Shown here: positions 8,780-16,775 of the stretch, one piece after another
Layout: each line of letters begins with the position of its first letter
Position numbering within the stretch: the stretch's first letter is position 1
Origin: Fabrea salina
Taxonomy: Eukaryota; Ciliophora; Heterotrichea; Heterotrichida; Fabreidae
NCBI GenBank assembly: GCA_022984795.1
Contig: JALIHJ010000032.1
Span: 1-64,000, forward strand
Direction of reading: 5' to 3'
Length of the DNA stretch: 64,000 nt
Translations under genes and position numbers: made by a program
The notes under the pieces: generated by a model
What the model was told of the DNA's origin: nothing
Database searches by the model: none
Seen by the model: only the letters and a program-made list of their open reading frames with translations

Positions 8780-9655
8780 TTATGTTATCAAGCCCTTGGG
8801 CCTTTTTAAAGTTACAGTGAGAGGGGTTTGCTTCGCGGGTCCTTTGTTTCGCTTGCATTTCCTCTTCTTCCGAGCACAGTCGTTTGGGTTTTTTGTGTTT
8901 GTTGTTTGTCTGGTGTCCATTTTTGTGCTTCTGGGTAGTTGAGGTTCTTTCTGTTTTTGTGAGAGATTCCTTCTTTGTTTTCTTGTGTCCAGTCTTGTTT
9001 CTTCGAAAGTTGTTTGGGCTTTGTCCCGTTTTGTCTTTTCTTCAACCATAATTGGTTCTTCATCGTCCAGGTTTCTCGTGATTGCATCGAACAATTTGTC
9101 TTCTTTGCTTTTTTCAGTGAGAGTTTCCTTGGTCTTTCTTTGTGGATTTTTTGTTGCGAGCTCCATGTCTTCATCCGGGTTCTCTTCCGTATTTAGCTCT
9201 AGGAGTACTTCCAGGTCCGAGTCTTCTTCTGAGTCTAGGTCTGTGTCTTCTTTCCAGCTTAGGTAAGAATCTATATCTGAGTCTGAGTTCTCCTCGAAGT
9301 CTGAGTCTTCGCTCCATTGGTCGTCTGAGTATTGCTCCTCTTCAGTTAAGGTCACAGAGCCCCGGAGGCTCCTGTGCTTTCTTAAGGTGTCTAGAAAGTT
9401 AGCGAAGTAATCGCAGCCTTTTGGCCTTTCTGTGCTTTCGTCATCTGATGATTCTGAGTACATCATTTGATCCGTTATTTTTTTGATGTGATACTTCAGT
9501 GTTGACTTGTCTATTGTTAGGAAATTCGGGTCCCCTATCAAGTGTCTACCTTCGGGGGCCACATAAGCCATGTCTTGGACTAAATCCAGGACTTGGGTCT
9601 TCGAATCAGCATTCTCGATAACGCTTGTATTCGAAATTGTTTCCCGATTTTCCAT
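8780..9655 (-). CDS. Acidic/basic disordered protein of unknown function
   Basis: The protein is about 291 aa from the second in-frame ATG (MENRETISN, 9655). A first ATG at 9694 would add 13 residues. I prefer 9655 because the added codons are an AT-rich stretch with the 15-mer ATATTTTAAAACTTC that also precedes the neighbouring WD40 gene. The middle is strongly acidic (Ser/Asp/Glu clusters, about residues 70-170) and the C-terminal third is basic, ending in a KKRKCKRNK patch that could be a nuclear-localisation signal. No domain, membrane span or signal peptide is visible. Its place among decaying subtelomeric duplicates makes a transposon-derived or fast-evolving origin possible, but nothing proves it. 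Confidence 0.55.
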   Translation of the reverse strand: MENRETISNTSVIENADSKTQVLDLVQDMAYVAPEGRHLIGDPNFLTIDKSTLKYHIKKITDQMMYSESSDDESTERPKGCDYFANFLDTLRKHRSLRGSVTLTEEEQYSDDQWSEDSDFEENSDSDIDSYLSWKEDTDLDSEEDSDLEVLLELNTEENPDEDMELATKNPQRKTKETLTEKSKEDKLFDAITRNLDDEEPIMVEEKTKRDKAQTTFEETRLDTRKQRRNLSQKQKEPQLPRSTKMDTRQTTNTKNPNDCARKKRKCKRNKGPAKQTPLTVTLKRPKGLIT

Positions 9656-9659
9656 TTTT

Positions 9660-9674
9660 GAAGTTTTAAAATAT
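9660..9674 (-). promoter_or_regulatory. Shared upstream element ATATTTTAAAACTTC (copy b)
   Basis: Identical to the 15-mer at 8754-8768 and located immediately upstream of the preferred ATG (9655) of the acidic/basic gene. It helps to place that start codon. Confidence 0.35.
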
Positions 9675-9774
9675 AATTTAACCTTTGAACTCATTGGGAG
9701 CAGTAAGGCTATTTCTTACTAGTTTTGATTAAGTTAGAGATAAAACTTCAGGGTGGTTTTGGATTAGAATCTTA

Positions 9775-9970
9775 AGGTTCCACATTGTAACTGACTTATA
9801 AACCACTTCAAGATATCAATTACCTGTCATCACTTGATAAGCTGGGTGAAACTACCCTTCAGTGTGTCCTTGTGGTCTCTCCAGAAGCGAGACTCCAGAC
9901 GTCCAGTAATTCAGACTTACCTTTGGTTGAAATAGCAACTGAGTTGACTCTGGTTTTCTTCAAAGTCCTG
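9775..9970 (-). pseudogene. Decayed WD40 gene fragment
   Basis: This resembles the 3' part of the two WD40 genes in reverse complement. Recognisable + strand pieces are ATCACTTGATAAGCT, TTCAGTGTGTCCT, GTCTCTCCAGAAGCGAGACT followed by CCAGAC, and GAAATAGCAACTGAGTTGAC. Indels and substitutions break every frame. It fills most of the 322-bp gap between the acidic/basic gene and ALG13. It is the third or fourth WD40 relic in the window and marks the inner edge of the subtelomeric zone. Confidence 0.75.
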
Positions 9971-10016
9971 AAAAAGTTAGAAAAACTAAATGGTTATCAG
10001 GAATTGAGCACAATGT

Positions 10017-10481
10017 TTAACTTAAGAGCTTTTCTATTTGGTTGACTAAGATATTTGTTTGTGGAGGAGGGAGGGGAACTGGGTTGAAGGAATTTACAAG
10101 TAGTATAGTGTCTAGTAGCTGGGAAGGACTTTCGCACATCAGTAAGTGGCTTCTCTGAGACAACTCTCTGCTGATTTCGAGTTGGTGGTTGTTCATTAGT
10201 TTTTGGTTGACAACTACAATGAGCTTTTTACCTAAGCGCAGCGCTTCAAGAATTGATCCTGCACCTGCGTGGCTCACTACCAAGTCAGCAGAGTGGAATT
10301 TATCACTTAGACTGGGAGCATAACTGAAGTTAGGAAGGCTAGGAGTGTAGGTTCCTGAGCCTATTTGGCACTCTATGTGTGTGTATCCCGAGTTGGCAAG
10401 GGCAAACTTGACCTCGTCCTTGTCGACTTCTTTAACTAAGTCGTCGAAGTTGGTTGTGCCGACAGTGAGGAATACCTTCAT
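10017..10481 (-). CDS. ALG13: ALG13, UDP-GlcNAc transferase catalytic subunit
   Basis: This 154-aa protein matches the catalytic subunit of the ER enzyme that adds the second GlcNAc to the dolichol-linked N-glycan precursor. Hallmarks are FLTVGTTNFDDLV at the N terminus and ADLVVSHAGAGSILEALRLG followed by KKLIVVVNQKLMNNHQLE, the UDP-sugar binding fold of GT28-type enzymes. It lacks a membrane anchor, as expected: in eukaryotes ALG13 is held at the ER by ALG14, which is not in the window. The length fits the single-domain form. Its ATG is only 21 bp from the divergent kinesin ATG, so the two probably share one small promoter. Confidence 0.95.
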   Translation of the reverse strand: MKVFLTVGTTNFDDLVKEVDKDEVKFALANSGYTHIECQIGSGTYTPSLPNFSYAPSLSDKFHSADLVVSHAGAGSILEALRLGKKLIVVVNQKLMNNHQLEISRELSQRSHLLMCESPSQLLDTILLVNSFNPVPLPPPQTNILVNQIEKLLS

Positions 10482-10502
10482 CGTTTATCAACAACTAATA
10501 AA
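10482..10502. promoter_or_regulatory. 21-bp divergent intergenic region (ALG13/kinesin)
   Basis: Only 21 bp (CGTTTATCAACAACTAATAAA) minus its final base separate the two start codons. Any promoter for both genes must lie here or reach into coding DNA. No TATA box is evident beyond the AT-rich ACTAATAAA just before the kinesin ATG. Confidence 0.5.
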
Positions 10503-12800
10503 ATGGAAGACGATTCCTCTGCTAACATAGGGGTGTTTTGCCGGTTCCGGCCTCTCAACGCTAAGGAAATAGAACTGGCAGAAAGTCTTAGCATGAACAT
10601 CGAGGGGGGCTCTACTGTAGTTGTGACGCCTCAGCAAGAAAAAAGCGAGCCCATGCGGTTTGCTTACGATTGGGTATTTGGTCCAAACTCAGAGCAAAAA
10701 ATAGTTTACGAAAAGGCAGCTAAGCCAATTGTTGAGTCAGTTATGAAAGGGTTTAATGGAACAGTGTTTGCCTACGGACAAACTTCTTCAGGTAAGACCT
10801 TCACCATGACTGGACCGAGCATTGAAGACAAAAACATGATGGGGATAATTCCTCGCATGGTTGGAACTGTTTTTGACCAAATTGAGAACTCCTACGACCA
10901 CCTGGAGTTCACTGTGAAAGTTTCCTTTGCCGAGATTTACATGGAAAAGATCAAGGACCTAATAGACCCTTCTAGGACCAACTTGAAGGTGCACGAAGAT
11001 AGGACCAAGGGGATTTTTATTTCAGGGTTGACTGAACACTATGTTTCTTCGGATCAGGAAGTTTACGACTTGATGAAAGTGGGAACTGACAATAGAGAAG
11101 TAGGCTACACGGACATGAATGCAGGGTCTTCGAGGTCCCACTCTCTGTTTATTATAATAATTGCACAAAACAACACACTGGACTACTCTACCAAAGTGGG
11201 TAAGTTGTACCTGGTAGACTTAGCAGGGTCTGAAAAGGTCTCTAAAACTGGTGCTGCTGGGAAAAGGCTGGAGGAAGCTAAGAACATCAACAAGTCCCTT
11301 ACTGTACTGGGGCAAGTAATAAATTGCTTGACTGACGGCAAAAACTCACACATTCCCTACAGAGACTCGAAACTTACACGAGTTCTGCAAGACTCGCTGG
11401 GAGGGAATTCCAAAACTTCTTTGATAATTACGTGTTCTCCCTCGAAGTTCAATGAGCACGAAACCCTCAGTACTCTGCGGTTTGGAATCAGGGCAAAAGC
11501 CATCAAGAACAAACCCAAAGTAAACAGAGAGTACACTGTGGCTGAACTTAAGTTGTTGCTAGCTAACGCAAAGCAAGAGATTTCCAAAAAAGACTCCCAA
11601 ATTAAGTCTTTGAAAAACGCTTTGAAGGGTTCGGGAAGCGTGTCGGTGGAGGAGCTAGATGAAATAAGAACTGAGGGGAGTCAAAGTGACCACGAAAATA
11701 CAGTGAGTGAGGAGTATGGAAATGTAATCCAGGAACTAGAGGACACTAGAAGCAGACTTACCGAAGAAGTAGAAAGCCACACAAAACTCAAGTACGACTT
11801 TATTAACTATCAGCTTGAAATCGACAACTTAAGGAATGAAAACGAAAACTTGTCCAAAGAGCATAATAAAATAGCGAACTTTTTAAGTAACCAACAGAAC
11901 TTTGGGTCAATTTTTGAGAAGTACAAGAAGTCTGACTCGATGAATTTGTTTGACAAAGTGTTTGCTTTGTTCATGGAGTTGCAGTCCAAGGAAGACCAAA
12001 TCCAGGACACCAACGAGAACTCAGAGTGCTACAAAGTGAAACTAGAGTCTGCAAAGAAGGAGGTTGAAGCACTTAAGTCTAGCAACCAGGAACTCCAGGA
12101 AAAACTCCAACTCAAAGAACAAGAACTAGACAACCTGAACAAAGAGTCCTGCCCCATTAGTGAGAAGCAGGCTGTGGAGAAAGAACTGGCTAGCATGAAA
12201 AAGAGCCTGCTTGAACAAGAAGAGATAATCAACAACGTGCAAGCCAAGGCGTCTGAAGGCAGGTCCGCGAACTACAAAGACTTCAAAGAACTACTTGAAA
12301 GCGAAAAAAAGGCCTGGGACGAAGAAAAGGCCATACTAGAAGAACGCCTTCAGTCCAAGTCTGAAAGGATAGCTGGGCTGGAAAGCAACCTGGACAAAGC
12401 AAGACAAGACATAATAAAGATGAGGAAACAAAAGGTAGAAGCAGACATGGCTCTTAAGAAGAAAGTTAACAGTTTAGAAAAGAACCTAGAACACCTCACT
12501 AACATGTACCGAGACTTGTTCAGACAAACTTCAGACGTCAAACACGAAAACGAAATTAACGTGAGGAAACTCCGGAGGAAAGAAGAAAAACTAGAGAAGT
12601 TGAAAAAGCAACTGTTCTACACAAGAGAACAAGCAAACGACTACAAAACAAAAGCTAACTCTTTGCTGAAGCAGATTCCTTACCACAGGCCAGAGTTCCC
12701 CAAGATGAACAACATTTGTAAAAAAATCAGAGGAGGAAGCAACGCTAGACTGCAGAGCATTTTGTCGTCTTTTCCGCCGAAGTCTAGAAATAACATATAA
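10503..12800 (+). CDS. Kinesin-1-like heavy chain (N-terminal motor)
   Basis: This 765-aa plus-end-directed microtubule motor has its motor domain at about 8-340. The P-loop GQTSSGKT is at 92-99, switch I is NAGSSRSHS, switch II is LVDLAGSEK, and the microtubule-binding PYRDSKLTRVLQDSLGG follows. The neck linker region (RAKAIKNKPKVNREYTVAEL) resembles kinesin-1. Long coiled coils fill about 345-720, and the tail is basic and short. Conventional kinesin heavy chains run about 930-1000 aa, so this one has a shorter stalk and tail, and I see no clear IAK motif. The ATG is preceded by ATAAA and followed by G, the common start context in this window. Family assignment rests on the motor; cargo and light-chain use are unknown. 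Confidence 0.93.
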   Translation: MEDDSSANIGVFCRFRPLNAKEIELAESLSMNIEGGSTVVVTPQQEKSEPMRFAYDWVFGPNSEQKIVYEKAAKPIVESVMKGFNGTVFAYGQTSSGKTFTMTGPSIEDKNMMGIIPRMVGTVFDQIENSYDHLEFTVKVSFAEIYMEKIKDLIDPSRTNLKVHEDRTKGIFISGLTEHYVSSDQEVYDLMKVGTDNREVGYTDMNAGSSRSHSLFIIIIAQNNTLDYSTKVGKLYLVDLAGSEKVSKTGAAGKRLEEAKNINKSLTVLGQVINCLTDGKNSHIPYRDSKLTRVLQDSLGGNSKTSLIITCSPSKFNEHETLSTLRFGIRAKAIKNKPKVNREYTVAELKLLLANAKQEISKKDSQIKSLKNALKGSGSVSVEELDEIRTEGSQSDHENTVSEEYGNVIQELEDTRSRLTEEVESHTKLKYDFINYQLEIDNLRNENENLSKEHNKIANFLSNQQNFGSIFEKYKKSDSMNLFDKVFALFMELQSKEDQIQDTNENSECYKVKLESAKKEVEALKSSNQELQEKLQLKEQELDNLNKESCPISEKQAVEKELASMKKSLLEQEEIINNVQAKASEGRSANYKDFKELLESEKKAWDEEKAILEERLQSKSERIAGLESNLDKARQDIIKMRKQKVEADMALKKKVNSLEKNLEHLTNMYRDLFRQTSDVKHENEINVRKLRRKEEKLEKLKKQLFYTREQANDYKTKANSLLKQIPYHRPEFPKMNNICKKIRGGSNARLQSILSSFPPKSRNNI

Positions 12801-12861
12801 ATGGCACTTTACACACATTACGACTAAGCAAAGAGGGAACCCCCTCCCTTTAATGTAATAT

Positions 12862-13569
12862 ATGTCCAAAACCTTTGAAAACGTCCAAGAAAAACTCCAG
12901 GAACTCCTAAGCGACAACCAGGACCTGCACTACTTCCCCCAACTCTCGAAAGTCCTCAGCCTTTCCGAATCCACGTCTCTGCGTGAACTCAGGGAGGAGT
13001 TTTTGGTTTTAAAAGAAATTTTGAAGCTTGTAAACGAAGAAAGAATCTACTTCAAGAGTTACAACGACTACCTCTTTGAAGAAGTAATTAATCAAGAACC
13101 ACAGAGACTACTCAGCATAATTGCCGAAAACCAACTTGGCGGGGCAAATATGGTACACAGCATACGGAACCCCGCGTTGATCGAGTGTGACTTCAGTGAC
13201 ACCTGCTACGACCAAAACATTAGCGAAGACTCTTCGTGTAACTACGAAGAATTGAGCATATTTGAGAAAAAAATTAGCCACTCACCCAAGATTTCTGACT
13301 GCGAAGAAGTTCCGATACAGGTGCCTGCTTTTGAGGCAAAGTCCACCTTTATAAGTGACTACTCGGAAGACAATCTTTGCGAACGGTCAGCTCAAAGCAA
13401 AATGCCTTTGCTGTTCATCAAGAAACCTGAAGGAGACGCACCTATTTCTCTGCCCTCTTCTGAAGTTTCGACTGCCAGGTACAACCATTCCAGACAAAAC
13501 TCAACTCTTTCTAACTTCATGGAAGACTTTAACCAGGAGTTGTGCTCAAGAATTAAATCTAACTGCTAA
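12862..13569 (+). CDS. Hypothetical protein, 235 aa
   Basis: No family is recognised. Residues about 1-90 are predicted helical (MSKTFENVQEKLQELL, then Leu/Glu-rich heptads), perhaps a short coiled coil. The rest is Ser/Asp/Glu-rich and probably disordered. No membrane span or signal peptide is seen. It lies 61 bp downstream of kinesin on the same strand and converges on LST8, leaving only 5 bp between the two stop codons. The start is the first ATG in an open frame with AATATAT just before it. Confidence 0.7.
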   Translation: MSKTFENVQEKLQELLSDNQDLHYFPQLSKVLSLSESTSLRELREEFLVLKEILKLVNEERIYFKSYNDYLFEEVINQEPQRLLSIIAENQLGGANMVHSIRNPALIECDFSDTCYDQNISEDSSCNYEELSIFEKKISHSPKISDCEEVPIQVPAFEAKSTFISDYSEDNLCERSAQSKMPLLFIKKPEGDAPISLPSSEVSTARYNHSRQNSTLSNFMEDFNQELCSRIKSNC

Positions 13570-13574
13570 TTTAT

Positions 13575-14492
13575 TTAAACACTTTTGTAGTCGTTGAGCA
13601 AAAGCGAAGTTATGCCTTTGGTGTGAACTCCTATGTAGTTCCTTGCTATTCTGCCTGACCTAACTTCCCAGAGTTTGGCTGTTCCGTCAGTAGAAACAGT
13701 TGCCATGTAAGCTGAGTCTATAGTGAATGCACAGTCCCAAACCCACATTTTGTGCCCGATCAAAGCTTTGTCTAGAGTTAGTAAGTACTCTGAAGTGGTG
13801 TCTACGCTCCAGATCTTAACTGTTTTGTCAGCTGAGGAAGTTGCTAGTAAACTTGCATCAGCTGAGAGAGCACAACGTGTGGCATAGGTGTTGTGGGCCT
13901 GGACTCTTCCTAAAAGTTGCATCTCAGGACACTGCCACAAGTACACAGCTCCAGAGTTGTTAACTGCAACTCCTAGACGAGCATCTCCAGAAATCTGCAA
14001 GCTCCTTATGGGCTCTTCTTCGGAGGTTTTAATGACTTGGGACCTTTCTGAAGTTAGGTCCCACTGGTGAATTTCTCCACTTTCGTAGCCAGCAACTAGT
14101 TCGCTTTGGTTGGGGTGGAGTACAGCAGTGTTTGCAGGGAGTTCTTGCTTGTAACAGCGTTGGGGCCGGTGTGTAGCAAAGTCCCAAATCCTCAAACTGC
14201 CGTCTTCAGAAGCTGTGTAAAGCCAGTTTCCTTTTTTGGGGAAACCTACAGCAGTGATGTTGTTGGAGTGGCCTTCGTAGGAATGGACTGGAAGAGGAGA
14301 GTTGGAGTGTAAGTCAAACACTTTCAAAGACTTGTGGGCTGCCACTGCTAGGTACTGTTTGTCAGGAGTGACTGCTAGTGCGTTGACGTGCATTTCCTTA
14401 ATTGGGATGATCCTGGAGGCTACTTCAGTGCTAGGGTTCCACAGCACTACCTTTTCGTCGTATCCTGCAGTTGCTAGTATTACATCACCCAT
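13575..14492 (-). CDS. LST8: LST8, TOR complex WD40 subunit
   Basis: This 305-aa protein is a WD40 propeller from end to end. It matches LST8 (GbetaL) in order: VILATAGYDEKVVLW at the start, VNALAVTPDKQYLAVA, a stretch aligning with SVGFHEDGRWMYTGGED of the human protein, LHPNQSELVAGYESG, the blade LLATSSADKTVKIW, and WVWDCAFTIDSAYMATVSTDG near the C terminus. LST8 binds the TOR kinase domain and is part of TORC1 and TORC2. The length is normal (human 326, yeast 303). Its ATG overlaps the last codons of the gene before it by 8 nt (ATGGGTGA). The 3' end is 5 bp from that of the convergent gene. Confidence 0.95.
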   Translation of the reverse strand: MGDVILATAGYDEKVVLWNPSTEVASRIIPIKEMHVNALAVTPDKQYLAVAAHKSLKVFDLHSNSPLPVHSYEGHSNNITAVGFPKKGNWLYTASEDGSLRIWDFATHRPQRCYKQELPANTAVLHPNQSELVAGYESGEIHQWDLTSERSQVIKTSEEEPIRSLQISGDARLGVAVNNSGAVYLWQCPEMQLLGRVQAHNTYATRCALSADASLLATSSADKTVKIWSVDTTSEYLLTLDKALIGHKMWVWDCAFTIDSAYMATVSTDGTAKLWEVRSGRIARNYIGVHTKGITSLLLNDYKSV

Positions 14493-14769
14493 TATTATTT
14501 AGTTCTGAAAGCTTAAAAAGCGTTGGTTTGGGCAAAGAAACCTCAAACACTTCCAAGTTTTGCTGGGTTTCGTGTTGCTTTAAAAGTCCGATTAAAACTT
14601 CCTTTAGTTGACTTTTAGGAATAGAAACTAGTTGGCTGAGTTCGTTCTGGAGCAAGCAAACATCTATAGCTAGTTCCAAAGTAACGCAGAAGCGTTCGTG
14701 GGTTGGGAGTTTTTTGAAGTTCTTTGGAAGATACTTTTTTAGTGCAGTGTGGATACTAACAAACTCCAT
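14485..14769 (-). CDS. Small hypothetical protein, 94 aa
   Basis: No family is recognised. The 94 residues are mostly helical (LKKYLPKNFKKLPTHERFC, then LELAIDVCLLQNELSQLV) with no membrane span. I consider it real because it fills the gap between the zinc-finger gene (4 bp upstream) and LST8 exactly, and it starts with ATG in the usual context. It ends at TGA inside the LST8 start region, with 8 nt of overlap. Reading TGA as sense would push it well into LST8, which argues against TGA being a sense codon here. Confidence 0.65.
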   Translation of the reverse strand: MEFVSIHTALKKYLPKNFKKLPTHERFCVTLELAIDVCLLQNELSQLVSIPKSQLKEVLIGLLKQHETQQNLEVFEVSLPKPTLFKLSELNNNG

Positions 14770-14773
14770 CTTA

Positions 14774-15271
14774 TTAAAAGTCTTTAGGGTGCTTTCTGGA
14801 AATGTGGCCTCCTAAGGCCTGGCCTGAAACGAAGGTTTGGCAGCACATCTTGCAGCAAAAGGACCCGTGGGGTTCACTGGGAATTACAACTAAGGGCACG
14901 TGGTTTAAGCCAAAGATCCTTTTTCTAGGGTATACAGTTTTGTCTGTTAAGTTAGTGCTGTAAATGGGTTCTGAACTTAGCTTGGCTAGGTCTACAGGGT
15001 TGGAAACTTCGCACTGGTTCCCTTGTTCCCTTTTCATTTGGAAGTTATTGAGTTGGTCTTGGACTTCTTGGGAGAAGTCGCTTACGAAGTTGAGAGGTCC
15101 GTGGGGTTCGTCTAGGTCTTCAGAGAAGTCTAAGTCTTCGTCTTCACTTTTGAAGTCCTGGGAAAACAGCACTTCGTGTCCAGTACAGCACATTAAAGCG
15201 TGTTTTCGGTTGCAGGACTCCCAGACTTCGGGAGTTTCGTAGTACTCCCTGCACTTTAGGGTTTCGCTCAT
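14774..15271 (-). CDS. C2H2 zinc-finger protein with QALGGH motif
   Basis: This 165-aa protein has one clear C2H2 finger at its C terminus, FCCKMCCQTFVSGQALGGH followed by ISRKH. The helix carries QALGGH, the signature of plant EPF/SUPERMAN-type fingers, where it contacts DNA. The N-terminal part contains two further Cys/His stretches (CREYYETPEVWESCNRKH and MCCTGH), not a classical finger, then an acidic region (about 40-60). A nucleic-acid-binding regulator is plausible, but its role is unknown. It sits in a tight minus-strand run, 25 bp after COX19 and 4 bp before the 94-aa gene. Confidence 0.8.
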   Translation of the reverse strand: MSETLKCREYYETPEVWESCNRKHALMCCTGHEVLFSQDFKSEDEDLDFSEDLDEPHGPLNFVSDFSQEVQDQLNNFQMKREQGNQCEVSNPVDLAKLSSEPIYSTNLTDKTVYPRKRIFGLNHVPLVVIPSEPHGSFCCKMCCQTFVSGQALGGHISRKHPKDF

Positions 15272-15296
15272 ATCTAATTTATCATGGTGTATCTAG

Positions 15297-15677
15297 TTAG
15301 TTATTAGTTTGTTGGGGTGGGTTTGCTTGTTGTTTCTTTTTGAGGTATTCGTTGTAAACTCTTTGTTTGCTTTCCTTCATGATGTTTTGGACGTAGTTTC
15401 TCATGTCTTCGCGGGACTTCAACTCGTACTCGTAAGAACTTTCCTTTACGAAGCCCAGTTCTTCCATGCTGTGTTTAGCCATCAGGCCTCTGTCCATCCT
15501 GCACTCCAGGTAAGCTTTTGCCTGTTCTTTGCACTTTTTGGGAATCCCAGAAGCCTTGGTTAGGCAGATGCGGTACTTTTCAGCTTCTTCTTCGCACTCC
15601 TGGAAGTGGTCGAGGGGAAAGGACCCTTTGTCGGGTGCTGAGGGCGGAAGGGTTCTCATTCTGCTTCGGCTTCCCAT
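15297..15677 (-). CDS. COX19: COX19, cytochrome c oxidase assembly CHCH protein
   Basis: The 126-aa protein matches COX19 of the mitochondrial intermembrane space, a helper of copper delivery and cytochrome oxidase assembly. It has PPSAPDKGSFPLDHFQEC, then the twin CX9C pairs (C28/C38 and C49/C59 approximately), ending in YLECRMDRGLMAKHSMEELG followed by F, which is strongly conserved in the family. The C terminus is charged and longer than in yeast (98 aa). As usual for MIA40 substrates there is no cleavable presequence. It lies 13 bp after the mitochondrial-type gene at 15691-16764 and 25 bp before the zinc-finger gene. Confidence 0.93.
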   Translation of the reverse strand: MGSRSRMRTLPPSAPDKGSFPLDHFQECEEEAEKYRICLTKASGIPKKCKEQAKAYLECRMDRGLMAKHSMEELGFVKESSYEYELKSREDMRNYVQNIMKESKQRVYNEYLKKKQQANPPQQTNN

Positions 15678-15690
15678 TTTACTTTAATTA

Positions 15691-16764
15691 CTAACCTAAC
15701 TTGTACTTGAAGTCAATCCCTTGGAGTTTCAAGTGGTGTTTGGTGTTAGCTAGGGTTACTTCGCAGAGGTATTTGGCCTTTGGGTTGTCGAACTCCAAAC
15801 TTTCGAAGTTTTTTGAAAACTCAGTCCAGAAGTCTTTGGGCACTTTGTGTTGTGACAAGTAAAAAGCAATGTTACAAATGGATTTTTCGCCTAACCTGGT
15901 TCCCAGGTTAAGTATTTCGCTGCACAAACTTTGGTGCAGGAACTGATGGTCCAGGTGCTTGAGTCTAAGGAAGTTAGCTATAATGGTTCCTATAGTTGAG
16001 TAGTCGGAGTTGCTTTGGTAAAACAAAAGGGTTCTTTGCAAGTTCTCTTGCAGGTACTTTATGAGTTGGGGTTGGGAGTAGTTCAACTTAGCAACAGAGT
16101 GGAGCAAACTTACGTAACTCCTGGGGGTTACAAGTGTGTTTTGGTTTTCAAGACTGTAGCTGTACAACTCCAGTAGAAGAGTTTTCTCTGTTTCCAAAAG
16201 TGCCTTTTTAGTTGAGACTCCTGCTAAAAACATGCAGAGTCTTTTAGGGTCAACTTCTTTGATTGAGTTAAGGATTTGATTGCACAAAAACTCTATGAAG
16301 TGGTCGGGGGGACTGAACTTAAGTTTTAAGTTGTAGTAAATAGTTATGGAGGTTTCGGCGTCGTAGTTCAGTCCAGCTGCTTTTAAATAAGTAGACTTGG
16401 GCACTAGTTTTTCAGGAAATTGGTGAAGAGAAAGTTCACTAATTAAGTAGCTGAAGTCTTTTGAAGTGCAGTTTGCCAAGGAGTGAGAGTCAAGCACCTG
16501 GGTGAATTTTTGGGCTAGTGCAGAGTCAAGGACGTTTGCAGAACGAAATGCTTTGAGGGCTTTGCTGAGGTCCTTGATACTGGGGTCTGTGAGTTGCAAC
16601 TCAAGGAAGTAACTTTTAAGGTCTTTGCAGACTTGCTTGTTTTCGTAGGGAGTGGAGTACTTAAAGACACTAGTATAGAGTCTAGGGGAGTAGGGAGAAG
16701 CAGCTTGGAAGGTCTGCAGTAACTTACTTGAGTGTCGCCATAAAGAAAAAAAGAGTCCAGGCAT
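15691..16764 (-). CDS. Putative mitochondrial helical-repeat (RAP/FASTK-like) protein
   Basis: The 357-aa protein begins with a basic, Arg/Ser-rich, acid-free stretch (MPGLFFSLWRHSSKLLQTFQ) typical of a mitochondrial targeting peptide. The rest is a series of helical hairpins (for example ISELSLHQFPEKLV, RSYVSLLHSVAKLNY, TIIANFLRLKHLDH, SICNIAFYLSQHKVPK), like the helical arrays of RAP/FASTK or octotricopeptide RNA-binding proteins of mitochondria. No clear RAP domain is seen at the C terminus, so the family call is tentative. Its start codon is 11 bp from that of the divergent U2AF-like gene, the second shortest of the well-supported promoter gaps, and it is followed closely by another mitochondrial gene, COX19. 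Confidence 0.65.
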   Translation of the reverse strand: MPGLFFSLWRHSSKLLQTFQAASPYSPRLYTSVFKYSTPYENKQVCKDLKSYFLELQLTDPSIKDLSKALKAFRSANVLDSALAQKFTQVLDSHSLANCTSKDFSYLISELSLHQFPEKLVPKSTYLKAAGLNYDAETSITIYYNLKLKFSPPDHFIEFLCNQILNSIKEVDPKRLCMFLAGVSTKKALLETEKTLLLELYSYSLENQNTLVTPRSYVSLLHSVAKLNYSQPQLIKYLQENLQRTLLFYQSNSDYSTIGTIIANFLRLKHLDHQFLHQSLCSEILNLGTRLGEKSICNIAFYLSQHKVPKDFWTEFSKNFESLEFDNPKAKYLCEVTLANTKHHLKLQGIDFKYKLG

Positions 16765-16775
16765 ATTATAAAGTT
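16765..16775. promoter_or_regulatory. 11-bp divergent intergenic region
   Basis: ATTATAAAGTT is all that separates the start codons of the mitochondrial-type gene (minus) and the U2AF65-like gene (plus). It contains TATAAA, but only 5 bp before the plus-strand ATG, too close for a standard TATA box. Promoter signals or leaders must be extremely short or lie in coding DNA. Confidence 0.5.

Noticed and set aside
8754-9674. The two identical 15-mers as ends of a small transposon around the acidic/basic gene
   Set aside because: The 15-mers are direct, not inverted, there is no target duplication, and their position just upstream of two genes fits a promoter or leader better.
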